Shown here: positions 1 through 8,625 of the stretch, in pieces
Layout: every line of letters begins with the position of its first letter
Numbering within the stretch: the stretch's first letter is position 1
Source of the DNA: Candidatus Eiseniibacteriota bacterium
GTDB taxonomy: Bacteria > Orphanbacterota > Orphanbacteria > Orphanbacterales > Orphanbacteraceae
Length of the DNA: 64,000 nucleotides
Assembly: GCA_029262235.1 (NCBI GenBank)
Contig: JAJCZU010000004.1
Location: 620,001-684,000 of the forward strand
Direction of reading: 5' to 3'
Program-made: the position numbers and the translations under genes
Notes under the pieces: model-generated
What the model was told of the DNA's origin: nothing
The model's input: the letters and a program-made list of their open reading frames with translations, nothing else
The model's database searches: none

Positions 1-667
1 CTTCGCGAAGCGCCTCGTTATACTTGTTCGTGAGTTCGATCTTCTCGAGCTTCGTCGTCATCGAGTCGACCAGGCTCTTCGCGAGCTTCAGCTGTTCGGC
101 GTCCGCATCCTCTTCTTCGAGAAGCGGAACATCGCCCATGCTGCGAAGCTCTTCGGGGTAGCGCAGCTTGTGCAGCAGAATGCCCGACTCATGCGGCGCG
201 ACGAGCACGATGTCTTCCCGGTCGCGGAGCACCACTTTCCCGACACCCACTTTTCCGGAGTCGAGCAGCGCGTTGCTGAGAAGCGAGTACGTTTTCGACG
301 CGATCTCGCCGTCGGGGCCCGCGAAGTACGGCGAACTGTACAGCGTGGGGTGAATTTCCTTCGCGTCGACGAAGCCTTCGATCTCGATGACCTTCGTGCT
401 CTTCAGCCGGATCTTTTCGAAATCTTCCGGTTCGATCGTCGCGTATGTGTCGGGTTCGTACTCGTAACCCTTGACGATCGCTTCGTTCTTCACGACCTCG
501 AGGCACTTCTTGCACTTCTTGTCGTAGCCGACCCTGCCGTTGCACTCCTTGTGGAGCTGATTGAAACGGATGGTCTGCGCGGTATCGACGGCGTTATAGA
601 TGCGAATCGGAATCGTGACGAGGGAAAAGCGGATATGGCCCTTCCAGATCGATCTCATAGCGGGCAT
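1..667 (-). CDS. ku: Ku protein, partial (C-terminus beyond window)
   Basis: Bacterial Ku, the homodimeric ring that binds double-strand DNA ends and recruits LigD for non-homologous end joining. About 222 residues are visible. The start MPAMRSIWKGHIRFSLVTIP is the typical Ku N-terminus, followed by a Cys cluster (CNGRVGYDKKCKKC) common in bacterial Ku and the motif YSSPYF. The ATG at 667 has an AGAGGAG ribosome site just upstream; a second ATG lies three codons later. The gene lies 65 nt downstream of ligD on the same strand, so the two probably form one operon. The C-terminal part, where LigD contact is expected, runs off the window. Confidence 0.95.
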   Translation of the reverse strand, partial: MPAMRSIWKGHIRFSLVTIPIRIYNAVDTAQTIRFNQLHKECNGRVGYDKKCKKCLEVVKNEAIVKGYEYEPDTYATIEPEDFEKIRLKSTKVIEIEGFVDAKEIHPTLYSSPYFAGPDGEIASKTYSLLSNALLDSGKVGVGKVVLRDREDIVLVAPHESGILLHKLRYPEELRSMGDVPLLEEEDADAEQLKLAKSLVDSMTTKLEKIELTNKYNEALRE

Positions 668-732
668 AGCATACTCCTCTTCTGAATACGGGTAGGATCC
701 CGCGTAAGTCTATATGTTGTCAAGATCAATCT

Positions 733-3066
733 CTATTCCCAGTCGGTCCGCATGCGCACGAAAACCGGTTCGCGCAAGGTTCCATTATCAGTTATCGACG
801 CGTAACGCACTTCACACGAGAGGGTGGGTTCGACCCAGACGCTGACCTTGTCGTCGACCGGTTTTTCCTTCACGGGGCGATCGATCGTGTCGAGTTCGTC
901 GAGGTCCCTGCGCACGGCTGCCAGCATCTTCCCGTCGAACCCGGTGCCTACTTTTCCCAGATACCGGAAACCGCCGTCGTCGTCCGGTTCCGCGATATGC
1001 AGTGCGCCGAACGTGTCCGCGCGATCGCCCGCGCCCTGCGTGTAGCCGATGATCACGCAGTCGATCAGGGAGCGCGACTTGATCTTGAGCCAGCTGTCCG
1101 ATCGTCGCCCCGGCTGGTACGAGCTCTTGCGCAGTTTCGCCACGATCCCCTCGAGCCCCATCTCCTTCGCGGCCTCGAAAAGGGCGTGCCCGTCCTCGAC
1201 CGCTTCGCTCAGTCGATACGGCGCCTCCTGGCTCGGGATGATGACGTCCTTCAGCCATTCGCGCCGTCGTTCGAGCGGTTCGTGCACGATCGCCCGCCCG
1301 TCGAGATAGAGGCAGTCGAATACGTATGCGATCGCGGGGTACTTTGAACGCACGCGCGCGATTCCTTTCTCCGTGCGCTGCTGCAGTCGCCGGATCACGT
1401 TCTTGAACACGGGGCGGCCGACTTCGTCGAGGCAGACGATTTCCGCGTCGAACAGTCCCGATGTCGCGCGAAGCGACTGCTGCGCGTTCAGCAGTTCGGG
1501 GAACTGGTCGGTGATGTCGCGCTGGTTTCGCGAGTGAATGGTCACGACGCCGTCGTCGATCGCGATGAGCGCGCGAATGCCGTCCCATTTCACTTCGTAC
1601 ATCCAGTCAGGCGACTCGGGCGGCTCCTTCACGAGCGTGCAGAGCATCGGTTCGACCGCCGTGCCGAGCCAGTCGATCTGGGGCGAGTCGACGCGTTCCA
1701 GCAGCCACTGGTTCTCTTTCGTCGCGTACATCCTGTACTCGCCCGTCAGTTCGGGGCTGCGAAGCTGAAAGTAGAACCCGTCCTTCTTCTGCTTCGTAAT
1801 CTCGTACTTGCCCGACGCGTAAATCCACATCATGCCGCCGCCGTACTCGCCTTTCGGAATTTCTCCCTGAAAGTGCAGGTACTCGATCGGATGATCCTCC
1901 ACCTTCACTGCCAGCCGTTTCATCCCGGGCTCGGGCGGCATCCCCTTCGGCACGGCCCACGACTCGAGCGTGCCGTCCTTTTCGAGGCGCAGGTCATAGT
2001 GAAGGCGCGACGCATGATGCCTGTGCACGACGAACGAATCGTTGTCGTCGTCGCCCTTGGCCGGTTTCGGTTCCGCGGTTTTGTCAAAGCGACGCTTCTT
2101 TTCGTACGAGTCGAGCTGCTCGGGGGTCTTGTAACTGCGCGACTTCGCTACTTTCTTCTTCGTCTTCTTCTTGATCTGCTGCGTGTGGAGGCCCGTGCGA
2201 TACGCCTCCATACCCTCCCACGCGTCGCCCTTCTCCTTCACGCGATCGAGCGCGGTATGCATGTTCCAAACGCGATGATCCTTGAGCGCCGCCAGCTCGT
2301 CCCACGGCAGCGGCATCGAAACGGCGGCGCCTTCGAGCGCGCGCAGGCTGTACGCGCAGACGATCGTCTGGCTCGGGCGATTGCGATAGATGTCGATCAG
2401 CACCTTGTCGGTGCGGTGGTTCTTCTGAATTTTGAGCGTCGTGTTCTTCGGATTCGCCTGCACGAACGGGCCGGCCATCGCCTTTGTTGCCTCGAAAACC
2501 TGGTCGTAGTCCCATTTCGGATCGATCGGGCAGACGATGTGAATCCCCTTGCGCCCGGTCGTCTTCGCGAACGCGTGATACCCGTAGCTTTCGAGGTGCT
2601 CTCGAAGCGCGAGCGCGAGTTCCACGACGTCGGGAAAAGGATAGCCGTCGGGCGGGTCGAGATCGAACACGAAGTAGTCGGGAAGATCCTGCTTCATCGT
2701 GCGGTACTGCATCTGGTGAAACTCGATGCTCGCGAGGTTCGCGATCCAGACGAGCGAAGCGTCATTGTTCGCGAGCATGTAGCGGATCGACTTCTCCTCG
2801 TTTCCGATCATGATGTCGTCGATCCAGTCGGGCGCCCAGTCAGGCTTGTTCTTCTGGAAGAACGTTTCGCCGTGAATGCCGTCGGGGAAGCGGATCAGGG
2901 AGAGGGGGCGATGCTTCGCGTGCGCCAGAAACGTGGGCGCGATCTGCAGGTAGTACTGCACGAGCTCGGCTTTGACGATGCCGTCTTCGGGCCAGAGCAC
3001 CTTTTCCAGGTTCGACAGCTCGAACTTGTGCTTGCCGATCTGGACCGCGTGTTTCTTCTTCGCCAT
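733..3066 (-). CDS. ligD: ATP-dependent DNA ligase LigD (Pol-PE-Lig)
   Basis: Multifunctional end-joining ligase, 777 aa. Domain order is polymerase/primase (about 10-285, catalytic Asp135 and Asp137 in DLD), a Lys-rich linker (about 295-345), 3'-phosphoesterase (about 345-455; His350, His356 and Asp358 in HRHHASRLHYD), then ATP-dependent ligase (about 470-777, adenylated Lys493 in EVKWDGIRAL). This is the mycobacterial order, not the PE-Lig-Pol order of Pseudomonas. All key residues I can check are present. It is followed by ku. There is no ribosome site; instead a TAGAAT hexamer ends 6 nt before the ATG, which suggests a leaderless message. Confidence 0.97.
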   Translation of the reverse strand: MAKKKHAVQIGKHKFELSNLEKVLWPEDGIVKAELVQYYLQIAPTFLAHAKHRPLSLIRFPDGIHGETFFQKNKPDWAPDWIDDIMIGNEEKSIRYMLANNDASLVWIANLASIEFHQMQYRTMKQDLPDYFVFDLDPPDGYPFPDVVELALALREHLESYGYHAFAKTTGRKGIHIVCPIDPKWDYDQVFEATKAMAGPFVQANPKNTTLKIQKNHRTDKVLIDIYRNRPSQTIVCAYSLRALEGAAVSMPLPWDELAALKDHRVWNMHTALDRVKEKGDAWEGMEAYRTGLHTQQIKKKTKKKVAKSRSYKTPEQLDSYEKKRRFDKTAEPKPAKGDDDNDSFVVHRHHASRLHYDLRLEKDGTLESWAVPKGMPPEPGMKRLAVKVEDHPIEYLHFQGEIPKGEYGGGMMWIYASGKYEITKQKKDGFYFQLRSPELTGEYRMYATKENQWLLERVDSPQIDWLGTAVEPMLCTLVKEPPESPDWMYEVKWDGIRALIAIDDGVVTIHSRNQRDITDQFPELLNAQQSLRATSGLFDAEIVCLDEVGRPVFKNVIRRLQQRTEKGIARVRSKYPAIAYVFDCLYLDGRAIVHEPLERRREWLKDVIIPSQEAPYRLSEAVEDGHALFEAAKEMGLEGIVAKLRKSSYQPGRRSDSWLKIKSRSLIDCVIIGYTQGAGDRADTFGALHIAEPDDDGGFRYLGKVGTGFDGKMLAAVRRDLDELDTIDRPVKEKPVDDKVSVWVEPTLSCEVRYASITDNGTLREPVFVRMRTDWE

Positions 3067-3072
3067 CCGATG

Positions 3073-3078
3073 ATTCTA
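3073..3078 (-). promoter_or_regulatory. -10 element of ligD-ku, start-proximal
   Basis: TAGAAT on the minus strand, separated from the ligD ATG by only six bases. If it is a real -10 hexamer, transcription begins at or next to the start codon. No -35 box is obvious. Confidence 0.4.
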
Positions 3079-3187
3079 TCATGCGGGCCGGATGCTTCGC
3101 CTCAATCGGCCACTTCGAAAGATCGGGCTGCGATCGGGGTGCAATCCGGCTGCGATCCTCGCGATCGGTTGCGAGCGCGTCACGAGA

Positions 3188-4129
3188 TCAGAAGAGCTCG
3201 CCCTGCACTCTCCTGTCGCACCGTGCCGGCTTTCTGGTCGCGATTCCGTGCGCCTCGAACGATTTTGCGAAACGCTCGGCGATTTCCACATTGAGCGCCT
3301 CTTCCGGTTGATGCAGCCAGAGAAAAACGGTGCCCAGGCCGCGGTCGAGCCACGAAGCGAGCCGCTCGCTCCAGGCATCCACGCGCGCGTAGTCGGTGGC
3401 GTGCAGGCGATTGCCGACGAAGCGCACGATCGCGCGCCCGGATGTCAGGCGCTGATGCAGTACGTCGCGCCGCCCGGCCACGTCGGTCAAAATCGCCGTC
3501 GTCCCCGTCTCTTCGAAGTGCGCGAACGTTTCACTGAGCAGCGAAGCGTTCTCCGGCACGAACCACTCTTCGTGCCGAAGCTCGACCGCGAGCGCGAGTT
3601 CCCCGCTCCAGCGATCGAGAAACGCGCGAAGCGTGCGGCGCTGCGACGGCGGAAATCCGGGGGGGAGCAGAATCCAGCTCGGGCCGAGCCGGTCGCCGAA
3701 TGCCGAGACCGCCCGCACGAAACGCTCCATGTCGGCCTCGGCGTTCAGTAGCTGGCGATGATGCGAGATCGCCTTCGGGATCTTCGGGCAGAATCGAAAG
3801 CGCGCCGGGGCCTGATCGCGCCATCGCGCAATGAGCTCTTCGCGCACGCCGTAGAACGTGGTGTTCAGTTCGATTGTATCGAAGCTCCTCGCATATTCCG
3901 GAAGCTGATCGCTCTGCTTCGTCTTCGGCGGATAGATCTTGCCGTGAAAGCCGCGGTCCGCCCAGCGCGGGCAGCCGAGAAGCACGCGTGCTTCGGCCCT
4001 GGCATCCCCGGCATCCGCGGCATCCGCGGCGGACTTTACCCGACCCGCGAGAAATCGCGCCGTGTCAGGGTGGTCCGCCGGCAGCGTGAAGTCGACGGCA
4101 TCGATGCTGGTGAGCTTTCCAAAGTCCAT
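3188..4129 (-). CDS. DUF72 family protein
   Basis: DUF72 (COG1801) TIM-barrel protein, 313 aa from the chosen start. Recognisable segments are LLGCPRWADRGFHGKIYPP near the N-terminus, SFDTIELNTTFYGV, and AVELRHEEWF in the second half. The family has no well-established reaction, so none is assigned. The reading frame is open upstream to 4273, but MDFGKL at 4129 is the better start because the longer version reaches almost to the divergent peptidase gene. There is no ribosome site; a TATACT hexamer ends 9 nt before the ATG. It lies upstream of ligD on the same strand with a 121-nt gap. Confidence 0.85.
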   Translation of the reverse strand: MDFGKLTSIDAVDFTLPADHPDTARFLAGRVKSAADAADAGDARAEARVLLGCPRWADRGFHGKIYPPKTKQSDQLPEYARSFDTIELNTTFYGVREELIARWRDQAPARFRFCPKIPKAISHHRQLLNAEADMERFVRAVSAFGDRLGPSWILLPPGFPPSQRRTLRAFLDRWSGELALAVELRHEEWFVPENASLLSETFAHFEETGTTAILTDVAGRRDVLHQRLTSGRAIVRFVGNRLHATDYARVDAWSERLASWLDRGLGTVFLWLHQPEEALNVEIAERFAKSFEAHGIATRKPARCDRRVQGELF

Positions 4130-4138
4130 GATGGCGTC

Positions 4139-4144
4139 AGTATA
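4139..4144 (-). promoter_or_regulatory. -10 element of the DUF72 gene, start-proximal
   Basis: TATACT on the minus strand, nine bases before the ATG at 4129. This is too close for a normal leader, so the message would be leaderless or nearly so. Confidence 0.4.
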
Positions 4145-4283
4145 GCGGAGAGCAGTCCCGGGCGGGGGCGAGAGGCCCGTGACGTGAACCGGCTTCCCGT
4201 CGTAGAATGAGTCCGGAATCGCCGGAATACCATCCCGCGCCGGCCTGGCCGACGCAGTACTTTCGGGAAGCAAGGAGTCTGTT

Positions 4284-7268
4284 ATGCCGTCCAGTTCGCG
4301 CGTTCGCGGGTCCGCGATCGTTCTCGCTGCGATTTTCTGTCTGTTCTCGCCGCTCTCTTATGCTGCATTTGCCGCGGGAGAAGCCGAGCCGCTGCTTTCG
4401 AACGTGCGGCAGCTTACGTACGAGGGGGAGCGGGCAGGGGAAGGATACTTTTCCAAAGACGGGAAGCATCTCGTCTTTCAGAGCGAACGGCTGCATGGCA
4501 ACCCGTTCTATCAGATCTACTCGCTCGACCTCGAAACCGGGGATGCGGTGCGCGTATCGCCCGGCATCGGGAAAACGACGTGCGCATTCTATCGCCCCGG
4601 CACGAACGACGTTTTGTTCGCATCAACGCATGGCGATCCCGATGCCGAAGCGAAGCAGCGCGAGGAGATCGCGTTTCGTGAGTCGGGCAAGACGCGCCGG
4701 TACAGCTGGGACTACGACGAGCACATGGATCTTTATGTCGCGGACCGCGACGGCTTCAACGTGCGGCGGCTGACCGATGCCCGCGGGTACGACGCCGAGG
4801 GCGCGTATTCACCCGACGGCAAACTCATCGTGTTCTGTTCACTTCGCGCCGCGTACTCGGCGGGGCCGGAGGGCCCTCCGGGGTGGAGTGAAGTCGACAA
4901 GATGCGTCTCGAGCAGGACCCGTCGTACTTCGGCGACCTCTATATAATGAACGCCGACGGCTCGAACGTGATGCGACTGACCGACACGCCCGGCTACGAC
5001 GGCGGGCCGTTCTTCTCGCCCGACGGCAAGCGCGTGATCTGGCGCCGCTTCGACGAGACCGGGGCGATCGCCGATATCTATTCCATGCTTACGAACGGGC
5101 AGGATGTCGTGCGACTGACGGACTTCGGCGCGATGTCGTGGGCGCCGTACTATCATCCTTCCGGCGAGTACGTGATCTTCACGGCGAACAAACACGGATT
5201 CGGCAACTTCGAACTGTTCATTGTCGACACGCCCGGCACGAAAGAGCCCGTGCGTGTGACGTTCACAGACGGCTTCGACGGCCTCCCCGTATTCGACCCG
5301 GCCGGAACGCGCCTCGCCTGGACCGCCGGACGCACGAGCGACGGCAAGTCGCAGCTCTTTCTCGCGAACTGGGACCATGACCGGGCGCTGGCCATGATTG
5401 CGAGAGCGCCCGCGCGCGGGAAGGGGGCGACTCCCTCCATCGATCGGGCGGAACTGCACACCAAGGTCGAATATCTCGCGTCAGACGAACTCGAAGGCCG
5501 CATGACCGGCTCGCCGGGCGCGCGCGACGCGGGCGACTATCTTGCAAGCGCGCTCGAGGCGATCGGCTTCGAACCGCTGCCCGGACTCGATGGGTATCGG
5601 CAGCGCTTCACGTACTCGTCCGGCGTCAGCGTGAGCCCCCGAAGCGCGCTCACGATCGCCATGGGCGAGGAATCGCGCGCGCTCGCTCTCGACCACGACT
5701 TCCGCCCGGTTTCGTTCAGCGAAAACGGCACGGCCGAAGGGGACGTCGTCTTCGCGGGCTACGGGCTCAGCGTTCCGGGTGGACTCGGAGAAGGGTACGA
5801 CTCCTACCGCGACCTCGACGTGCAGGACAAAATCGTTCTCGTACTCCGCGCGATTCCGGACGAAGTGGAAACGGAGCGCCGCCTGACGCTGAACCGCTAC
5901 GCCGGCCTCCGCTACAAGGCGCTCGCGGCGCGTGAAGCAGGCGCGAAGGCGCTGCTCGTCGTGAACGGTCCGTCGACGCAGGGGCTTTCGGATCTCGTGA
6001 CGTTGCGATCGGAAGTCAACGCGTCGACGAGCGGAATCGCGATCGCGTCGCTGCGGACGGAGATCGCGGAGAAGATGCTGCAGGCAGCCGGTTACGACCT
6101 GGCGGAAGTACAGGCGGAACTCGATCTCGAGAACCCTCATTTCGAGGGGAGCTTCGCGCTGGAAGGCGTAACCGCAAAGCTGCACGTCGAACTCGAGCGC
6201 GAACGGCAGGGCGACGACAATATCGTGGCGTGGCTTCCGGCTTCTCGAGACGGGAACGCGGCAGCCTCCTCCGGCGATGGCGATGGCGATGGCGATGGCG
6301 ATGGCGACGCCGGTAGCGCAAACAAGCCCGAGTACATCGTTCTCGGGGCTCATTACGATCACATCGGGCGCGGCGAGGTCGGCTCGCTCGCGCGTGAAGG
6401 CGAGCACGGCGAGATTCATAACGGCGCGGACGACAATGCGTCGGGCACGGCGGTCGTTCTCGAACTCGCGGAAGCGCTGGCGGCCAGGCGTGCGGAATCG
6501 CCCGATGACTTCAAGCGCGGCATCATCGTCGCGTTCTGGTCAGGCGAAGAACTCGGCCTCGTGGGCAGCGCGTTCTACGTCGAAAATCCGCCCGTCCCGA
6601 ACGATCAGGTCGCGGCGTACCTGAACTTCGATATGGTGGGGCGCCTGCGCGAAAACCAGCTCACGCTGCAGGGGCTCGGCTCGTCTTCGATCTGGAAGGG
6701 GCTTGCGGAAAAGAAAAACGTGGCCGCCGGTTTCCAGCTGAGCCTGCAGGACGATCCGTACCTGCCGACGGACGCGACATCGTTCTATACGCACGAAGTT
6801 CCGATCGTTCACTTCTTCACAGGGAGCCACGAAGAGTACAATCGGCCTGTCGACGACACGGAGACATTGAACTACGAAGGGATGGAGCGGATCGCGAAGT
6901 TCGCACTCGCGATGACCGAGGACCTTGTGCGCCGCGAAGACCGCCCCGACTATGCGAAAGTAGAGCGAAGCGATCGCGGCGGGGGGCGCACGGCGAATCT
7001 GCGCGCGTATCTCGGCACGATTCCGAACTACACGCAGGAAGGTGTGGACGGCGTCAAGCTCGATGCGGTCCGTCCCGGCGCGCCGGCGGATGACGCGGGC
7101 CTCAAGGGGGGCGATATCATCGTCGAACTCGCGGGCCAGCGCATCGCGAACATCTACGACTATACCTATGCGATCGAAGCGCTCAAGATCGGCGAAGAAA
7201 CGCCGGTTGCCGTGATGCGCGACGACGTGCGCATCGAACTGACCATCACACCAGGGAGTCGCGAATGA
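4284..7268 (+). CDS. Secreted TolB/M28/PDZ metallopeptidase
   Basis: Exported zinc aminopeptidase-like protein, 994 aa. Order: signal peptide (1-30); PD40/TolB-type beta-propeller (about 35-370, repeated YSPDGKLIVF-like strands); PA-like insert (about 430-620); M28 peptidase (about 640-870) with metal ligands in LGAHYDH (His690), GADDNASG (Asp716), SGEELG (Glu755/756) and VHFFTG; C-terminal PDZ domain (about 900-994). A Gly-Asp run (about residues 664-675) is encoded by a hexanucleotide repeat. AAGGAG precedes the ATG at a good distance. The stop overlaps the start of the next gene by 4 nt, so the two are probably co-translated. Confidence 0.93.
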   Translation: MPSSSRVRGSAIVLAAIFCLFSPLSYAAFAAGEAEPLLSNVRQLTYEGERAGEGYFSKDGKHLVFQSERLHGNPFYQIYSLDLETGDAVRVSPGIGKTTCAFYRPGTNDVLFASTHGDPDAEAKQREEIAFRESGKTRRYSWDYDEHMDLYVADRDGFNVRRLTDARGYDAEGAYSPDGKLIVFCSLRAAYSAGPEGPPGWSEVDKMRLEQDPSYFGDLYIMNADGSNVMRLTDTPGYDGGPFFSPDGKRVIWRRFDETGAIADIYSMLTNGQDVVRLTDFGAMSWAPYYHPSGEYVIFTANKHGFGNFELFIVDTPGTKEPVRVTFTDGFDGLPVFDPAGTRLAWTAGRTSDGKSQLFLANWDHDRALAMIARAPARGKGATPSIDRAELHTKVEYLASDELEGRMTGSPGARDAGDYLASALEAIGFEPLPGLDGYRQRFTYSSGVSVSPRSALTIAMGEESRALALDHDFRPVSFSENGTAEGDVVFAGYGLSVPGGLGEGYDSYRDLDVQDKIVLVLRAIPDEVETERRLTLNRYAGLRYKALAAREAGAKALLVVNGPSTQGLSDLVTLRSEVNASTSGIAIASLRTEIAEKMLQAAGYDLAEVQAELDLENPHFEGSFALEGVTAKLHVELERERQGDDNIVAWLPASRDGNAAASSGDGDGDGDGDGDAGSANKPEYIVLGAHYDHIGRGEVGSLAREGEHGEIHNGADDNASGTAVVLELAEALAARRAESPDDFKRGIIVAFWSGEELGLVGSAFYVENPPVPNDQVAAYLNFDMVGRLRENQLTLQGLGSSSIWKGLAEKKNVAAGFQLSLQDDPYLPTDATSFYTHEVPIVHFFTGSHEEYNRPVDDTETLNYEGMERIAKFALAMTEDLVRREDRPDYAKVERSDRGGGRTANLRAYLGTIPNYTQEGVDGVKLDAVRPGAPADDAGLKGGDIIVELAGQRIANIYDYTYAIEALKIGEETPVAVMRDDVRIELTITPGSRE
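6273..6308 (+). repeat. In-frame GGCGAT hexanucleotide tandem repeat
   Basis: Five exact copies of GGCGAT followed by GGCGAC, encoding alternating Gly-Asp in the linker just before the M28 domain. Changes in copy number would keep the frame. Confidence 0.9.
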
Positions 7269-8533
7269 GCTTGAACTCTGACACGAAACCGCACGCCGCT
7301 TCAATCGACTGGGAACGTATACGGAGCGCGTTTCCGGCGCTCACGGGCGACACCGTATTCATGGAGAACGCGGGGGGATCGCAGGTGCCGGCTATCGTGG
7401 CCGACGCTATCCGCGATTACATGCTGGGAAGCTATGTGCAGCTCGGTGCGGGGTACGCGCTTTCGCAGAAAGCGACAGATGTCGTCGCGCGCGCACACGC
7501 GTTTGCGAACGTGCTCATGAACGGCGACGCTTCGAAGAGCGAGGTCGTGCTCGGCCCGTCGTCCACGGTGCTCGTGCGCACGCTGGCCGAGGCATACGGC
7601 AGAACGCTCCCGCCCGGGAGCGAAATCGTGATCGCCGAGAACGGGCACGAGTCGAACATCGGGCCCTGGGTCGACCTCGAAGCAAGAGGCATGCAGGTGC
7701 GCTGGTGGAGGGCCGATCCCGAGTACAAGGCATGCACGATCGAGGGGCTGCGCCAGGTGATCAGCGGGAAGACCTCTATTGTCGCATTCCCGCACGTATC
7801 CAATCTGCTGGGCGAAGTCGTCGACGTGCCTGCGATCACGCAGATCGCGCACGAAGCGGGCGCGCGCGTCGTGGTTGACGGGGTCGCGTTCGCGCCGCAT
7901 CGCGCCATCGATGTAGCCGCCTGGAACGTCGACTGGTATTTCTACTCCGCCTATAAAGTATACGGCCCGCACATGGGCGCCCTTTACGGCACGCACGACG
8001 CGTTCGCCGGGCTTCCCGGCCCGAACCACTTCTTTATCGAAAACGATGACATTCCGTACAAGTTCGAACCGGGTGGAGTTTCGCACGAAGGGTGCGCGGG
8101 TCTTCTCGCGCTCGGTCAGTATCTTCGCTTTCTCTGCGGCGCGTCGCTGGAAGACGAAACGCCCTGCACCCGCGGCGATATCGAAGAGGCGTTCGAGGTG
8201 ATGACAGCATGCGAGACTGCGGCCCAGGAGCCCCTGATGGAGTACCTGCTCGGGCGTGACGACCTCACAATCATCGGGCCGGAGCACGCGAACCCGAGCC
8301 GCGTACCAACAATCAGCTTCCGCCATCGTACAATTGCTTCGCAGGAGGTCGCGAGCCGCCTCGACCCGACCGGCATTGCGATCCGGGCGGGGCACATGTA
8401 CGCGTACCGACTCTGCAAGGCTCTTTCGATTCCCGTCAAGGACGGCGTGGTTCGAATCAGCCTTGTCCACTACAACACGCCGGCCGAAGTCGCGCGCCTC
8501 ATCGCCGCACTCGACAAAGCTCTCGTGGACTGA
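7265..8533 (+). CDS. Class V aminotransferase / cysteine desulfurase-like protein
   Basis: PLP-dependent fold-type I enzyme of the cysteine desulfurase/SufS-like class, 422 aa. The pyridoxal lysine is Lys231 in SAYKVYGPHMG, and VVVDGVAFAPH supplies the Asp that pairs with the cofactor. ENAGGSQVP near residue 35 is the usual N-terminal motif. I do not see a SufS/IscS-type catalytic Cys loop, and no iron-sulfur assembly gene is adjacent, so the substrate is open. It starts inside the stop of the M28 peptidase gene (ATGA overlap) and is followed 92 nt later by an M24 peptidase, suggesting a role in peptide or amino acid breakdown. Confidence 0.88.
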   Translation: MSLNSDTKPHAASIDWERIRSAFPALTGDTVFMENAGGSQVPAIVADAIRDYMLGSYVQLGAGYALSQKATDVVARAHAFANVLMNGDASKSEVVLGPSSTVLVRTLAEAYGRTLPPGSEIVIAENGHESNIGPWVDLEARGMQVRWWRADPEYKACTIEGLRQVISGKTSIVAFPHVSNLLGEVVDVPAITQIAHEAGARVVVDGVAFAPHRAIDVAAWNVDWYFYSAYKVYGPHMGALYGTHDAFAGLPGPNHFFIENDDIPYKFEPGGVSHEGCAGLLALGQYLRFLCGASLEDETPCTRGDIEEAFEVMTACETAAQEPLMEYLLGRDDLTIIGPEHANPSRVPTISFRHRTIASQEVASRLDPTGIAIRAGHMYAYRLCKALSIPVKDGVVRISLVHYNTPAEVARLIAALDKALVD

Positions 8534-8625
8534 CCGCCGAGCGCAAGAACGTGCTCGCGGACTGACCGATGCGCTCAAAAATGTGCTCGCGGCCCATTCG
8601 CCGGAACCAACCAGGGAGAAAGCTC

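Noticed and set aside
1534-3294. A 586-codon open frame on the plus strand across ligD
   Set aside because: It is antisense to a complete LigD with all active-site residues, and its composition (Arg/Val/Leu-rich, no motif) is typical of a shadow frame.
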